Notes: generated from the sequence alone by a model not told the origin. A stretch of 64,000 bases of DNA from Planococcus salinus (GCF_003719725.1 NZ_RIAX01000005.1:124001-188000); one strand, 5' to 3'; positions 17,454 to 26,895 are shown, numbered from the stretch's first letter. Numbers and translations are program-made.

Positions 17454-18764
17454 TTATCCGTTATTCCTGACAAGATAGTCGACGGTACGGGTGATCGCTT
17501 CGACGCCTGCCGAAATGGATTTTTCTTCGTAATCGAAATAAGGGTGATGATGGCCGGCAGGAAGCGGGCTGGCAAAAATCATGAACGTGGCTTTTCCTCC
17601 CTGCTCCTGGACACGGTCCATCATATACGTCACATCTTCAGATGCCCCGAGCGGCAGATTGCGTTTCACTTCTATTATCGTTTCGCTGCCCCGGCACGCT
17701 TCCACGACAATGTCATGCCATTCGGGATCGCTTTCCGCACTGATCGCCTGTCCCATTTCTTCGATCGTCATCTGGACATCGTACAGGTCTGCACTCGCCT
17801 GAAGAATCCGCTTGGCATGTTCCTGCATATACCGGTCCAGTTCATTGGTGGCTCCGCGCGTTTCGAGTTCCATATAAGCATAGTCAGCCACAATGTTGCG
17901 GCCGCTGCCGCCGTGCATTTTTCCGACATTGACACGCGTCGCTCCGTCTTTGTGACGCGGAATGGTATTCAGATGAAGCATGGCGGATGATGCCGCGAGC
18001 AACGCGTTTTTCCCAGCGTTCGGCTCCAGTCCTGAGTGAGCGGATTTCCCTTTGAATTCCACATTCAGTTTGGAGCTGGCCAGAAAGTTGGTGGAGGAGG
18101 ACGCAATGACGCCCGGCTCAAAATGATGCAACCCGAGATGGCCGCTGATAAAGTAATCCACGCCGTCCAGCCAGCCTTTTTTCACAATGGCTTTCGCACC
18201 GCGTCCGCCTTCTTCCGCAGGCTGGAAAATCAGCGTGAATGTGCCGTTCAGCTGTTCTTTTTGCTCCTGCAGATAATTGGCTACCCCCAAACCGATCGAG
18301 GCGTGCCCGTCATGGCCGCAGGCATGCATGACGCCCGGCCTTTCGGATATGAACTGTTCCTCATGTGGTTTATGGGCAGGGTCTTCCGCTTCGTTGATCG
18401 GCAATGCGTCGATGTCAAAACGGAAAGCAAAATGAGGTCCCGGCCGTCCTGTATCCATGCGGGCGATGACCCCTGTGTGACCGCCTTTCATGACGTTCAA
18501 AAACTCCTGCGGCACCCCTTGCTCAAGCGCACGTTCTTCGTTTTCTTCCAGTTCCTGCTGTTTCGGTACGCCCATGCGTTCCTGGCTGACCATAATATCG
18601 TGGCCATGTGACAGTGCATACCCGAGTTTCTCCAATTGTTTTGAGATCTCATAAGTTGTGACGTATTCTGTAAAGCCCAGTTCAGGATGGCGATGCAGCG
18701 CTCTCCGCTGCTTCACCAGTGAAGGTTCGATCCGTTCCAGAAATTCCGCAATTTTGTCTGCCAT
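17454..18764 (-). CDS. M20-family amidohydrolase (AbgA-like)
   Basis: 436 aa, longer than most M20D enzymes because of an about 40-residue insert after GYALSHGHDIMV that is typical of the p-aminobenzoyl-glutamate hydrolase subunit A group. The metal centre is visible in MHACGHDGHASIG, FQPAEEGGRGAKA and the C-terminal PAGHHHPYFDYEE. The KGKSAHSGLEPNAGKNAL segment is the lid-domain histidine region. Cytosolic hydrolysis of an N-acyl or amide-linked amino acid is expected. It is one of three M20 hydrolases in the window, and no partner AbgB or transporter gene is adjacent. The start is the ATG 10 bases after AGGAG. Confidence 0.88.
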   Translation of the reverse strand: MADKIAEFLERIEPSLVKQRRALHRHPELGFTEYVTTYEISKQLEKLGYALSHGHDIMVSQERMGVPKQQELEENEERALEQGVPQEFLNVMKGGHTGVIARMDTGRPGPHFAFRFDIDALPINEAEDPAHKPHEEQFISERPGVMHACGHDGHASIGLGVANYLQEQKEQLNGTFTLIFQPAEEGGRGAKAIVKKGWLDGVDYFISGHLGLHHFEPGVIASSSTNFLASSKLNVEFKGKSAHSGLEPNAGKNALLAASSAMLHLNTIPRHKDGATRVNVGKMHGGSGRNIVADYAYMELETRGATNELDRYMQEHAKRILQASADLYDVQMTIEEMGQAISAESDPEWHDIVVEACRGSETIIEVKRNLPLGASEDVTYMMDRVQEQGGKATFMIFASPLPAGHHHPYFDYEEKSISAGVEAITRTVDYLVRNNG

Positions 18765-18992
18765 GCAAGCTCATCTCCTGTCGATTAAGGGAAGTTTTCG
18801 TTCCGTTATTACAACGATACAATAAGTTGCGGCTGTAATGCCATAAAAAGTTGAATACATATTCTTTTCTGTGAAAATCATGTGCTCCTGCAGCGGCAGG
18901 TCTGCCTCTATAAGTTGAGGTAAAGAATTATCTTTTTACACCGCTTTGGGCATAGCTTCCGCCCAGTGCTGGATAAGCACCTTGTGAGAGAA

Positions 18993-19035
18993 TAGAACCT
19001 GAATCTAGCGCGTCCGCCAATTCCGCCACATCCGC
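18993..19035 (-). pseudogene. Decayed partial copy of tRNA-Leu (5' half)
   Basis: This segment matches the 5' half of the tRNA-Leu at 13307-13390, from the acceptor GCGGATGTGG through the D arm to just past the anticodon stem, with a few substitutions (GCCGCC side changes and ATTCAGG in the anticodon region). The variable arm, T arm and 3' acceptor are gone. Similarity continues upstream of the tRNA (AGTGCCAAA against AGTGTCAAA) and, after about 80 unrelated bases, again at 19128-19176 against 13405-13450. It is therefore a remnant of a larger duplicated segment and cannot make a tRNA. Confidence 0.8.
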
Positions 19036-19280
19036 AGTGCCAAACTGATCTTACTGTATTCCTGAAAAAGCTCTTTTTTCCAGCAATAAAACCTCGAGCT
19101 AATCAGTGGCTAGTACTCCAAAAGGAACATAACCAAAAATTATTAGACCTTTTCCCCTTGTAAAAAATCAAGCGGTCGGGAAAGCTCATGAAGAAGAACC
19201 TTTGTTTTTCTGATTTTACCAGGTGTAAGAGTTGATGACAGAATAGGTTTTCAGCAGAGGCATTAGACGAGATGTTTATA

Positions 19281-19323
19281 AAAGAGACCGGCTTTGAGGC
19301 GTTTTGCCTCGAGCCGGTCTCTT
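19281..19323 (-). terminator. Intrinsic terminator of ppdK
   Basis: AAGAGACCGGCT pairs with AGCCGGTCTCTT, with an additional inner GAGGC/GCCTC stem around TTTT. On the minus strand TTTATAAACATC follows. It lies about 35 bases after the ppdK stop. Confidence 0.88.
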
Positions 19324-19357
19324 CGATCTGTTGGAATTGTTGTTTTTTTCATGTGCC

Positions 19358-22024
19358 TCAGCTTGTCGTCATTTCCACCTTTTGAAGGTGATGTTTCACA
19401 GCGGCTTGGGCAGCGGCAAGACGCGCCAGCGGAACACGATAAGGGGAACAGCTGACATAATCCAGCCCCTGCAGGCAACAAAACTCAATCGAGCTTTTTT
19501 CTCCGCCGTGCTCTCCGCAGATCCCGGTTTTTAATGACGGCCGGGTCTGTCTTCCCAGACGGATACCAGTTTTGATCAGTTCGCCAACTCCGTCTTGATC
19601 GAGTACGGCGAATGGGTTATCAGGAAGAATCTTGTTTTCAATGTAATCTTTCAAAAACTTCCCTTCTGCATCATCCCGGCTGTATCCGAAAGTGGTTTGC
19701 GTCAAATCGTTGGTACCGAACGAAAAGAAATCCGCTTCTGCTGCTATTCGGTCCGCTGTCAGCGCCGCTCGTGGCACTTCAATCATGGTACCGATCGTGT
19801 ATTCAATGGAAATGCCTGTCTTCTGCTGAACAGCTTCTGCTGCATCGATAACCAGTTGGCGCATGATTTTTAATTCATTCACATGGCCGACAAGCGGAAT
19901 CATGATTTCGGGTTTGACCGAAATCCCTTTGCTTTCCAATGCTGTGGCTGTGTTAAAAATGGCGGTTGCCTGCATTTGATAAATTTCCGGATAGACAATG
20001 CCAAGACGGCAGCCGCGGTGACCGAGCATAGGATTGGATTCATGCAGTTGGCGGACACGTTTCAGCAGTTTTTCTTTTTCAGCGAGTTGAGGAGAGTCCG
20101 GTTCAAGGATTTGCAATTTGGCCACTTCCACCGCCAAATGCTCTTTATCCGGCAAAAATTCATGCAGCGGTGGATCGAGAAGGCGGATGGTAACCGGAAG
20201 TCCCTGCATCGCTTTGAAGATTCCTTCAAAATCGCTTTCCTGCATCGGCAGCAGCTGGTCGAGTGCCAATTGTCGCTTGTCTTCCGTTTCAGCCAAAATC
20301 ATTTGCTGAACAATCGGGACACGGGCAGCTTCCATAAACATGTGCTCTGTCCGGCATAACCCAATGCCTTCCGCTCCAAATTCCACCGCTTTTTCAGCGT
20401 CCGCCGGATTATCGGCGTTCGCCCGGACATCAATCGTCCTTTCCTCATCAGCCCATGACAGCAGGAGCTCAAATTCATCAGACAACTCAGGGTCAATCAT
20501 TGGGATTTCGCCTGCCATGATTTCTCCTGTACCGCCGTCAATTGTGATGGTATCCAAATGGTGGATGACTGTATCCCCCACTTGGAATTGCTGCTTTTGC
20601 ATATCGATTTTCAACGCCTCGCAGCCACAAATACAGGACTTGCCCATGCCTCTCGCTACAACTGCTGCATGGCTCGTCATGCCACCGCGGCTGGTGACCA
20701 CACCCTGTGCCGCTATAATGCCATGGATATCATCCGGCGTGGTTTCTGTACGGACCAAAATCACTTTTACGCCTTCTTTGTTTAAGCGCTCCGCTTCATC
20801 CGGATCGAAAACGACTTGGCCGGTAGCTGCTCCGGGAGATGCCGGCAATCCTTTCGCCAATAGGTTTTTTTCATGTTGATCGTCGATCCGGCGGTGAAGC
20901 AATTGATTCAGCTGGTCCGGTTCTACTCGGCCAATCGCTTCTCTTTGTGAAAGTACGCCTTCTTTCACCATCTCGACCGCGATTCGAATGGCTGCCTGTG
21001 CAGTTCGCTTGCCGTTTCTTGTTTGCAGGATAAACAGCTTTCCGTGTTCTACGGTAAACTCGATATCCTGCATATCCTGGTAATGGTGTTCGAGGCGGCT
21101 GCATACTTCAACGAATTGAGTAAATACGTCCGGCATGTCCTGCTGCAGCGTTTCAATCGGATTTGGTGTGCGGATGCCCGCTACTACGTCTTCGCCTTGT
21201 GCATTGATGAGATATTCCCCGTATAACAGCGATTCACCCGTTGAAGGATTTCGTGTAAAGGCCACGCCCGTACCGGAATCATCCCCCATGTTTCCGAATA
21301 CCATGCTTTGAATATTCACCGCTGTGCCGTAATGGCCGGGGATTTTATTCAACTGGCGATATACGATGGCCCGCTGGTTATTCCATGAATCGAATACGGC
21401 GTTGATGGACAGGAAAAGCTGCTCCATGGGATTCTGCGGAAATTCTTGCTTTATACGTTTTTTTACGATTTCTTTATAGGCAGAGATAACTTCTTTCCAA
21501 TCCTCTGCTGTCATTTCCGGATCACTGTGATACCCTTTGCCTTCTCTGATTTTTTCAAGCCGCTGCTCAAAATAGAAGCCATCTATTTCCAGTACGACAT
21601 TCGAGAACATTTGGATAAAGCGCCGGTATGAATCGTACGCAAAGCGGGGATTGCCGGTCAACCGGGCGATCGATTCTACGGTTTCATCATTCATTCCCAA
21701 ATTCAAAACTGTATCCATCATGCCGGGCATGGAAAAGACGGACCCGGAACGGACCGAAACGAGCAACGGATTAACTGGACTGCCCAGCTTCTTTCCGGTC
21801 GTTTCTTCCAATCGAGCCAGCGCTTCCAGGATTTCCGTTTCCACATCTTCTTGTATGCGTTGTCCTGAATCGTAATAATCATTGCATGCTTGTGTGGATA
21901 TGGTGAATCCATAAGGGACCGGCAAACCGATATTTGTCATTTCGGCTAGGTTTGCCCCTTTGCCGCCGAGGATTTCCTTCATTTCACTACTTCCTTCATC
22001 AAACATGTACACTCGCTTAGCCAT
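19358..22024 (-). CDS. ppdK: Pyruvate, phosphate dikinase
   Basis: 888 aa, the full length of PPDK. It interconverts pyruvate, ATP and phosphate with phosphoenolpyruvate, AMP and pyrophosphate in the cytosol. The N-terminal nucleotide-binding domain starts EILGGKGANLAEMTNIGLPV. The swivelling phosphohistidine domain has TSRGGMTSHAAVVARGMGKS with its catalytic His and the Thr that PpsR phosphorylates. The C-terminal barrel has EGIGLCRTEHMF, FSFGTNDLTQTTFGYSRDD and the catalytic Cys in GICGEHGG. I start at the ATG at 22022-22024, with AGGGGGT seven bases upstream, rather than the TTG at 22030. The ppsR-like regulator lies immediately upstream. Confidence 0.96.
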   Translation of the reverse strand: MAKRVYMFDEGSSEMKEILGGKGANLAEMTNIGLPVPYGFTISTQACNDYYDSGQRIQEDVETEILEALARLEETTGKKLGSPVNPLLVSVRSGSVFSMPGMMDTVLNLGMNDETVESIARLTGNPRFAYDSYRRFIQMFSNVVLEIDGFYFEQRLEKIREGKGYHSDPEMTAEDWKEVISAYKEIVKKRIKQEFPQNPMEQLFLSINAVFDSWNNQRAIVYRQLNKIPGHYGTAVNIQSMVFGNMGDDSGTGVAFTRNPSTGESLLYGEYLINAQGEDVVAGIRTPNPIETLQQDMPDVFTQFVEVCSRLEHHYQDMQDIEFTVEHGKLFILQTRNGKRTAQAAIRIAVEMVKEGVLSQREAIGRVEPDQLNQLLHRRIDDQHEKNLLAKGLPASPGAATGQVVFDPDEAERLNKEGVKVILVRTETTPDDIHGIIAAQGVVTSRGGMTSHAAVVARGMGKSCICGCEALKIDMQKQQFQVGDTVIHHLDTITIDGGTGEIMAGEIPMIDPELSDEFELLLSWADEERTIDVRANADNPADAEKAVEFGAEGIGLCRTEHMFMEAARVPIVQQMILAETEDKRQLALDQLLPMQESDFEGIFKAMQGLPVTIRLLDPPLHEFLPDKEHLAVEVAKLQILEPDSPQLAEKEKLLKRVRQLHESNPMLGHRGCRLGIVYPEIYQMQATAIFNTATALESKGISVKPEIMIPLVGHVNELKIMRQLVIDAAEAVQQKTGISIEYTIGTMIEVPRAALTADRIAAEADFFSFGTNDLTQTTFGYSRDDAEGKFLKDYIENKILPDNPFAVLDQDGVGELIKTGIRLGRQTRPSLKTGICGEHGGEKSSIEFCCLQGLDYVSCSPYRVPLARLAAAQAAVKHHLQKVEMTTS

Positions 22025-22080
22025 CCTCAATACCCCCTGTTTTGAATAAAATAAAGTAAGCTGTTCCGGTGAAATGCAAG

Positions 22081-22884
22081 TTACAGATCCAGAATATCCA
22101 CGACTTCATTTGCTGTTTCTTCAATCGCTTTGTTCGATACATTAATAACGGGACAGCCGATGCGCTTCATGATCTTCTCCGCATAATCAAGTTCTTCCAG
22201 AATGCGGTCCATTTGTGCATAGCTTGCGTTCGCCTGCAACCCCATTTTTTTCAGCCGCTCTTTGCGGATGGCATTTAAATTGTCCGGCGTGATGACCAGT
22301 CCGATGCATCTGCCTTTTGGCAATTCAAATAATTCGGTTGGCGCTGGCACTTCCGGGACCAAGGGAATATTGGCAACTTTGAACCCTCTGTAAGCCAAAT
22401 ACATCGACAAAGGCGTTTTGGAAGTCCGTGAAACGCCGATCAAGACAATGTCCGCTTTTTTGATGCCGTCAATGTCCCGGGCATCATCATATTTCACAGC
22501 GAACTCAATCGCGTCGACTTTCCGGAAATACTTTTCATCCAATACGTGCGTGAGCCCAGGCGTGTGGGAAGGTTCCCGTTCAAATTTCCGGACAAACACC
22601 TCCATCAAAGGGGCCAGCAAATCAACTGCCGTTATGTTTTCTTCCTGCGCACGTTTATTCAAATAATCTCTCAAATGATCCACCACAATGGTATAAACAA
22701 GGATGGAATGCTCACTTTTCGCTTTTTGGATGGTTTCCTCTATATCCTCTTTTTTGCTGACATGCGAAGTGTGACGGATTTCCACTTCTTCTTCCTGGAA
22801 TTGGACGGCTACAGCTTTCACTACACGTTCGGCTGTTTCGCCAATTGAATCCGATAAGACATAGACAATTTCTTTTTGGCTCAT
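22081..22884 (-). CDS. ppsR: PPDK regulatory protein: bifunctional ADP-dependent kinase / Pi-dependent pyrophosphorylase
   Basis: 267 aa, the usual size of the DUF299 family (YqfL in Bacillus). The P-loop-like motif GVSRTSKTPLSMYLA is the family hallmark, and VLSDSIGETAERVVKA is the typical start. The enzyme inactivates PPDK by phosphorylating its active-site Thr with ADP and reactivates it by phosphorolysis; the target ppdK follows after 56 bases in the same operon. The frame is open for 40 more codons upstream, but GAGGAG eight bases before the ATG at 22882-22884 sets the start, and the family begins here. Confidence 0.94.
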   Translation of the reverse strand: MSQKEIVYVLSDSIGETAERVVKAVAVQFQEEEVEIRHTSHVSKKEDIEETIQKAKSEHSILVYTIVVDHLRDYLNKRAQEENITAVDLLAPLMEVFVRKFEREPSHTPGLTHVLDEKYFRKVDAIEFAVKYDDARDIDGIKKADIVLIGVSRTSKTPLSMYLAYRGFKVANIPLVPEVPAPTELFELPKGRCIGLVITPDNLNAIRKERLKKMGLQANASYAQMDRILEELDYAEKIMKRIGCPVINVSNKAIEETANEVVDILDL

Positions 22885-22933
22885 TTCGCATGCTCCTCGT
22901 GTCCATAAAATAAAAAATGCCCCACTGAAAAAA

Positions 22934-22959
22934 GAGCACGTTCCTCTAAAGGTGACTCT
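22934..22959 (-). promoter_or_regulatory. Possible leader hairpin upstream of ppsR
   Basis: In the minus-strand transcript AGAGTCAC can pair with GTGCTCT (one bulged base), followed by six Ts, about 50 bases before the ppsR start. It could be an attenuator or the terminator of a lost upstream gene. The stem is short, so this is tentative. Confidence 0.3.
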
Positions 22960-23224
22960 TCCCTCCTTCTGATAAGTGTTCTTTGCCATATTTCGGGTGT
23001 TCACAGGCTATCGGCTTTTCTTTATTGACTGCCGGGATCATAAATAAATAGATAATATTATTCTCTATAGTACATTTGACACCTTATTAGGTGCATCCTC
23101 CTCATTATATGACAAAATTTAAATATTTCAAATATTATTAAAATTAATTTTTTCTAATTCAAGCAACGCCTTCCAACCCCCGAACTAAGATAAAAGCAGG
23201 CACTTTCACATGTAACGTCCAATA

Positions 23225-23275
23225 GAAAAAACAGCCATCTTCGAAATCAGCTGATTTCATTGAAGATGGCTGTTT
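23225..23275 (-). terminator. Intrinsic terminator of corA
   Basis: AAACAGCCATCTTC pairs with GAAGATGGCTGTTT, and GAAATCAGCTGATTTC inside forms its own palindrome. T-rich sequence (TTTTTTCTATT) follows on the minus strand, about 60 bases after the corA stop. The 340 bases from here to ppsR hold nothing else but AT-rich sequence. Confidence 0.82.
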
Positions 23276-23332
23276 CTATGTACCTGTCAAAGTTAGCTTA
23301 TGGCTTGCGGAATCGCAGCCACGTTGTTTTCT

Positions 23333-24289
23333 TCACTTGAACCACCCCAGCCACCGGAACCAGCCGAACATGGCCACTGCTAGAACGGCCATGAGTCCGA
23401 GCGTCAGGAAATAGCCGTTCTCCCAGCCGAGTTCCGGCATGTTGTCGAAATTCATGCCGTAGATTCCGGCAATGAACGTCAGCGGCGCAAAGATCGACGT
23501 GATGATGGTCAGCACTTTCATGACGTTGTTCGTCTGATGGGAATTCAATGACAGGTAGCTGTCACGGATATCAGCCGTCAGTTCGCGGTTCGACATGACC
23601 ATTTCCGACAGCTTCAGCAAATGATCGTAAATATCCGAGAAATACTCACGACGGTCCTGGACTTCATTCAAATGATGCGAATTGAGCATCCGGTACAGCA
23701 GATCACGCATCGGATTGACGGTCTGTCGAAGACCAAGCAGCAGCGAACGGGTCTCGAACAGATCCGTCATGAGAAGGTCCATCGATTTGTTTTGCGTGTT
23801 GTCTTCGATTTTGGCCAGCCCTTCTTCGATCTCGTACACCAATGGAAAGTAGTTGTCGACCGTTTTATCCAGCACTTCGTAAAATACATAAAACGGGTTC
23901 CATTTATCGAGGTTCCGGTGAGCCAATAGCCGCTCCCATACTTGCGTGACTTCCGGTGATGGATTCCAGTGGAACGTAACGATGAAATCATCTCCCACGA
24001 AAAAATCCAGCTCCTCTTTGATCAGTTCGTTGTCTTCTTCCCGCACATTGTGCGTAACAAAAAAGGTGCAGGTATCGTAATAATCCAGTTTCGGCCGCTG
24101 CAGGCGATGAATCGCGTCTTCGATGGCGAGCGGATGAAAGCGGAACGTATACGCCAGATGCTGGAGTTCGCCGTCTGTCGGCTGATCGAAATCGGCCCAG
24201 AACCATTGGTAGCGGGAAAAATCCACTTCGTCCAGCGGAATATCCGTCTCCAGCCTGTTGTCATGAGTGATTCCAATAATCTTAATCAT
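23333..24289 (-). CDS. corA: CorA-family magnesium/cobalt transporter
   Basis: 318 aa. The C-terminus has the two CorA membrane helices, with the channel signature GMNFDNMPELGW right after the first (VLTIITSIFAPLTFIAGIY) and a short second helix ending in a basic tail (WFRWLGWFK). The long N-terminal cytosolic funnel includes the FEETRS-type LMTDLFETRSLLLGL helix. It forms a pentameric Mg2+ channel in the membrane. The upstream 15 codons of the open frame are dropped because AAGGTG lies eight bases before the ATG at 24287-24289 and family members begin at this point. It is a single-gene unit. Confidence 0.95.
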   Translation of the reverse strand: MIKIIGITHDNRLETDIPLDEVDFSRYQWFWADFDQPTDGELQHLAYTFRFHPLAIEDAIHRLQRPKLDYYDTCTFFVTHNVREEDNELIKEELDFFVGDDFIVTFHWNPSPEVTQVWERLLAHRNLDKWNPFYVFYEVLDKTVDNYFPLVYEIEEGLAKIEDNTQNKSMDLLMTDLFETRSLLLGLRQTVNPMRDLLYRMLNSHHLNEVQDRREYFSDIYDHLLKLSEMVMSNRELTADIRDSYLSLNSHQTNNVMKVLTIITSIFAPLTFIAGIYGMNFDNMPELGWENGYFLTLGLMAVLAVAMFGWFRWLGWFK

Positions 24290-24522
24290 CTGTTCGACAC
24301 CTTCCCGCTCATCATTTGCTTTATCCGGCTGCAACGCCGGACTTTCTTTGACTTTCTTGTTTGGCCTTTCTCTTTACAATAAAACAAGATGCCTGGAAAC
24401 ACAATCGGCCACAACCCGTTGATGCAGGAATAAAATTTTTGTATATGGAAGAGCCAGCTGTTTCGGCATACACCCACGGGGTAACTATATAATAAGACAT
24501 AGTCCAGAAGGAGACATTCATT

Positions 24523-25122
24523 ATGAAAAAGAAATGGTTGTCTGTACTGCCGGCTTTTGCACTTTTCGCAGCGCTACTTTCTTTTCAATCAGCAGACGCC
24601 TCTTCCGAAATGGCAGCGGAACCAGTCGCAGAATCAGAAATACCAGCAGCCGGCTACGAAGCGATATTAAACTGGCCGCCGGAAGAACAGCCGATCGTCA
24701 AGCGCGGCAGCCACAGTTTTGAAGTGGAATTCATCCAAATGATGTTGGGCCATTTCGGATTCGAGACAGAAGTGGACGGGATTTTCGGTCCGCACACCGA
24801 TCAGCAGGTGCGCAGCTTACAGGCTGCCTACGGATTGGTTTCGGACGGGATTGTCGGTGTGAACACATGGACGCTGTTACAGGAGGAATATGCGGCAAAA
24901 AGATTTCAAGCAGACATCGCCATCATCATTGCAGAACAACATTTTGACAATGAAGACCTGACGTTCAGCAGCAACGGCATACTTTATGAAGACGCAAACG
25001 GAGATACGTTTTATACGTTACAGGCACAAAGCAAAAAGCTGATGGAAAACGGAGGAAGCGGCACTGTCGGGTTTTATGATGTTTACTTTAATGGCGATAT
25101 TGTGGAATCAGCGGCAAAATAA
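24523..25122 (+). CDS. Secreted protein with peptidoglycan-binding domain
   Basis: 199 aa. A Sec signal peptide (MKKKWLSVLPAFALFAALLS, cleavage near SADA) is followed by a PG_binding_1 domain at residues about 62-125 (VEFIQMMLGHFGFETEVDGI, then TDQQVRSLQAAYGLVSDGIV and VNTWTLL). The C-terminal 70 residues (FSSNGILYEDANGDTFYTLQ) are not recognised and lack an obvious hydrolase motif, so it may be a wall-binding protein rather than an enzyme. AAGGAGA precedes the ATG. The hairpin repeat copy B just downstream could serve as terminator. Confidence 0.85.
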   Translation: MKKKWLSVLPAFALFAALLSFQSADASSEMAAEPVAESEIPAAGYEAILNWPPEEQPIVKRGSHSFEVEFIQMMLGHFGFETEVDGIFGPHTDQQVRSLQAAYGLVSDGIVGVNTWTLLQEEYAAKRFQADIAIIIAEQHFDNEDLTFSSNGILYEDANGDTFYTLQAQSKKLMENGGSGTVGFYDVYFNGDIVESAAK

Positions 25123-25156
25123 GGAAACTTAAAATGGATAAACCGTTGTTTTTGCC

Positions 25157-25282
25157 GATAAACGAGGAAACGCCGCATCCGGCAGCCCTTGGGATTTCTG
25201 GATGTGGCTTTTTGGCATGCATTTGTGGAGGTAAACCGAATTGTCTTCAGCACAAAACTGCAGCTTTGCAGCAGGCGGTTTG
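25157..25282 (+). repeat. Hairpin repeat copy B (diverged)
   Basis: A diverged member of the hairpin family. The core at 25168-25213 is CGCCGCATCCGG with a partly matching GGATGTGGC arm, preceded by GATAAACGAG and followed by TTTTTGGCATGCATTTGTGG and then GAATTGTCTTCAGCACA, as on the right side of full copies. It sits 35-160 bases after the peptidoglycan-binding protein gene. Confidence 0.65.
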
Positions 25283-25443
25283 TGGTGAATGTATGATGCC
25301 TATTTTAGTGGTACACAGCGTTTGCCTTTAAATTCACGGGGGTAACTGGATGGTACGGAATGACTGCAGAAAGCAAATAAGGTGTATATGCTGCAGGAAA
25401 TTTAAAGTCGATTGAAAAGTTCTAACCCAAAGGAGGAATTATA

Positions 25444-25974
25444 TTGCTGGATACCTTATTGTTCGACGGATGGAGCAACCCCATCAGAATCATGATCATG
25501 GCTGTTCTTATTTATTCCTATCTCATTCTTATCATGAGGCTTTCCGGAAAACGAACGCTGTTTCAGTACAACATGTTTGATATGATCATTTCCATCGCCT
25601 ATGGCTCCACCATCGCAACAGTTCTGGTCACCAAGGATGTAACTTTTCTTGAAGGAGCGATTGTACTTGGAATGTTGACGCTTCTGCAGTTAACAATTGC
25701 TGTGCTGGAAATGAAATCGAAAAAATTCGGCGCCTTCGTTAGTCCGACTCCGACATTTCTTTACTATAAGGATAATTACTGCGAAGAGATTTTAAAGAAA
25801 GAGCGGGTGCTGAAGAGCGAAATCAGAAACGCCGTGCGTCAGCAGGGAATTGGATCGATGGAAGACGTGGAAGCAGTCGTACTGGAAGGAAACGGAAGTA
25901 TGTCCATTATTCCTAAAAGCAAAACGGGATCCATGGATACGCTCATAGACGTAAAGGGTTTTAACAAGAATTGA
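25444..25974 (+). CDS. YetF/DUF421 family membrane protein
   Basis: 176 aa. Three membrane helices in the first 90 residues (IRIMIMAVLIYSYLILIMRL, the DMIISIAYGSTIATVLV segment, GAIVLGMLTLLQLTIAVLE) include the family motif RLSGKRTLFQYNMFDMIISI. A cytosolic DUF421 domain follows (PTFLYYKDNYCEEILKKERV, then GSMEDVEAVVLEGNGSMSII). It starts at TTG (25444), eight bases after AAAGGAGG. Relatives in B. subtilis (YetF, YdfR, YkjA) are linked to spore germinant receptor-associated channels or to unknown membrane roles, and the function here is open. It is a single gene ended by the hairpin at 26081-26116. Confidence 0.88.
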   Translation: MLDTLLFDGWSNPIRIMIMAVLIYSYLILIMRLSGKRTLFQYNMFDMIISIAYGSTIATVLVTKDVTFLEGAIVLGMLTLLQLTIAVLEMKSKKFGAFVSPTPTFLYYKDNYCEEILKKERVLKSEIRNAVRQQGIGSMEDVEAVVLEGNGSMSIIPKSKTGSMDTLIDVKGFNKN

Positions 25975-26069
25975 AATTGCTGCAGCTTTTGTGGCAAAGA
26001 ACCAACACAACTCCTGGTTTCCCCACTTCTCTTGTACCAGGCAACCTTATGATCCGTTCTCTCCTCTCA

Positions 26070-26126
26070 TAAACAAGCGAACGCCGCATCCGGAAACCCG
26101 TGGATGCGGCGTTTTTGGCATGCAAC
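26070..26126 (+). repeat. Hairpin repeat copy C (core, terminator position)
   Basis: ACGCCGCATCC pairs with GGATGCGGCGT, followed by TTTTTGGCATGCA. ATAAACAAGCG on the left matches the family. It lies between the convergent yetF-like and DUF6241 genes and should terminate both. Confidence 0.75.
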
Positions 26127-26160
26127 GAGTCTAAATCAGATTTCACGCAGAAGCCGGTTT

Positions 26161-26661
26161 TCACCGGAAAAACATATTCACATAACGCTCTTCCTGCTCA
26201 GGTGTCATCAATCCCGTCGCTCTTCCGACCGTTCCGTTATGCCAGTCCCAAATGGTGTTGTGGACATAGACGGCGTTGGAGAAGTCCCCGTTCTGCCAGG
26301 TAAGAAGTGTCTCTTCGTAAAAGTCACTGTGCTTGTAATAAACTTCATTGGCTCTGGCAATCATCAGCATATCGCGGATGTTCTCGGGCGTCATCTCAAT
26401 TGCGCCGCGTTTTTCCGAAGCGACGATTTTCTGATGGGTCATTTGATGCAGCTTGATCTGGAACTCCGTTTCATCCAGGCCAACTTCTTCACCAGCCTCT
26501 TCCGCTGCTCCAGAATCTTTCTCCAGCTGCTTTTCCACCTCTTTGGCCGCATCGCTGATTTCCTTTTCCGGTGACAGGTTCTGGATGAAATAATACCCCC
26601 CTGCACCGATAGCTGCAAGAACCGCCAGAACAACAAGCGTTGTCTGCATTATTGCTTTCAT
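26161..26661 (-). CDS. Membrane-anchored DUF6241 family protein
   Basis: 166 aa. One N-terminal membrane helix (TTLVVLAVLAAIGAGGYYFI) is followed by an acidic linker and a C-terminal domain of about 95 residues with the DUF6241 features IKLHQMTHQKIVASEKRGAI, NAVYVHNTIWDWHNGTVGRA and TGLMTPEQEERYVNMFF. The domain probably lies outside the membrane. Its function is unknown. GAAGGATG precedes the ATG. It is a single gene. Confidence 0.8.
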   Translation of the reverse strand: MKAIMQTTLVVLAVLAAIGAGGYYFIQNLSPEKEISDAAKEVEKQLEKDSGAAEEAGEEVGLDETEFQIKLHQMTHQKIVASEKRGAIEMTPENIRDMLMIARANEVYYKHSDFYEETLLTWQNGDFSNAVYVHNTIWDWHNGTVGRATGLMTPEQEERYVNMFFR

Positions 26662-26849
26662 GCGTTCACATCCTTCCCTCGACTGATGAACAATGCCAGA
26701 AAGGAATTATCCGTTCAGTGGAAGTAGTTCTTTATAGACAAGGATGATTATACAGTATTTGCCAAACAGATTATAGTAATTTGTACCTGTCATTTTATAA
26801 TCCCTTTGCTTCCATTAGATTGAGGTTTAATTTTCACGAATGAACTGGC

Positions 26850-26895
26850 ATTTGGAACGTGTAAACTGAATGGTTTCTGACACAATTCTATTTTT
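26850..26895 (+). repeat. Possible right-end remnant of the hairpin repeat
   Basis: GTGTAAACTGAATGGTTTCT followed by GACACA resembles the right side of full copies (GTGTATAGATTGAATTGTTTCTGACACAG in copy H). No hairpin or left end is present. The surrounding 330-bp intergenic region otherwise shows nothing but the LysM gene's leader. Confidence 0.4.

Noticed and set aside
25134-25331. 65-aa plus-strand frame after the peptidoglycan-binding gene
   Set aside because: It lies over hairpin repeat copy B and has no ribosome site; Cys- and Pro-rich sequence without pattern.
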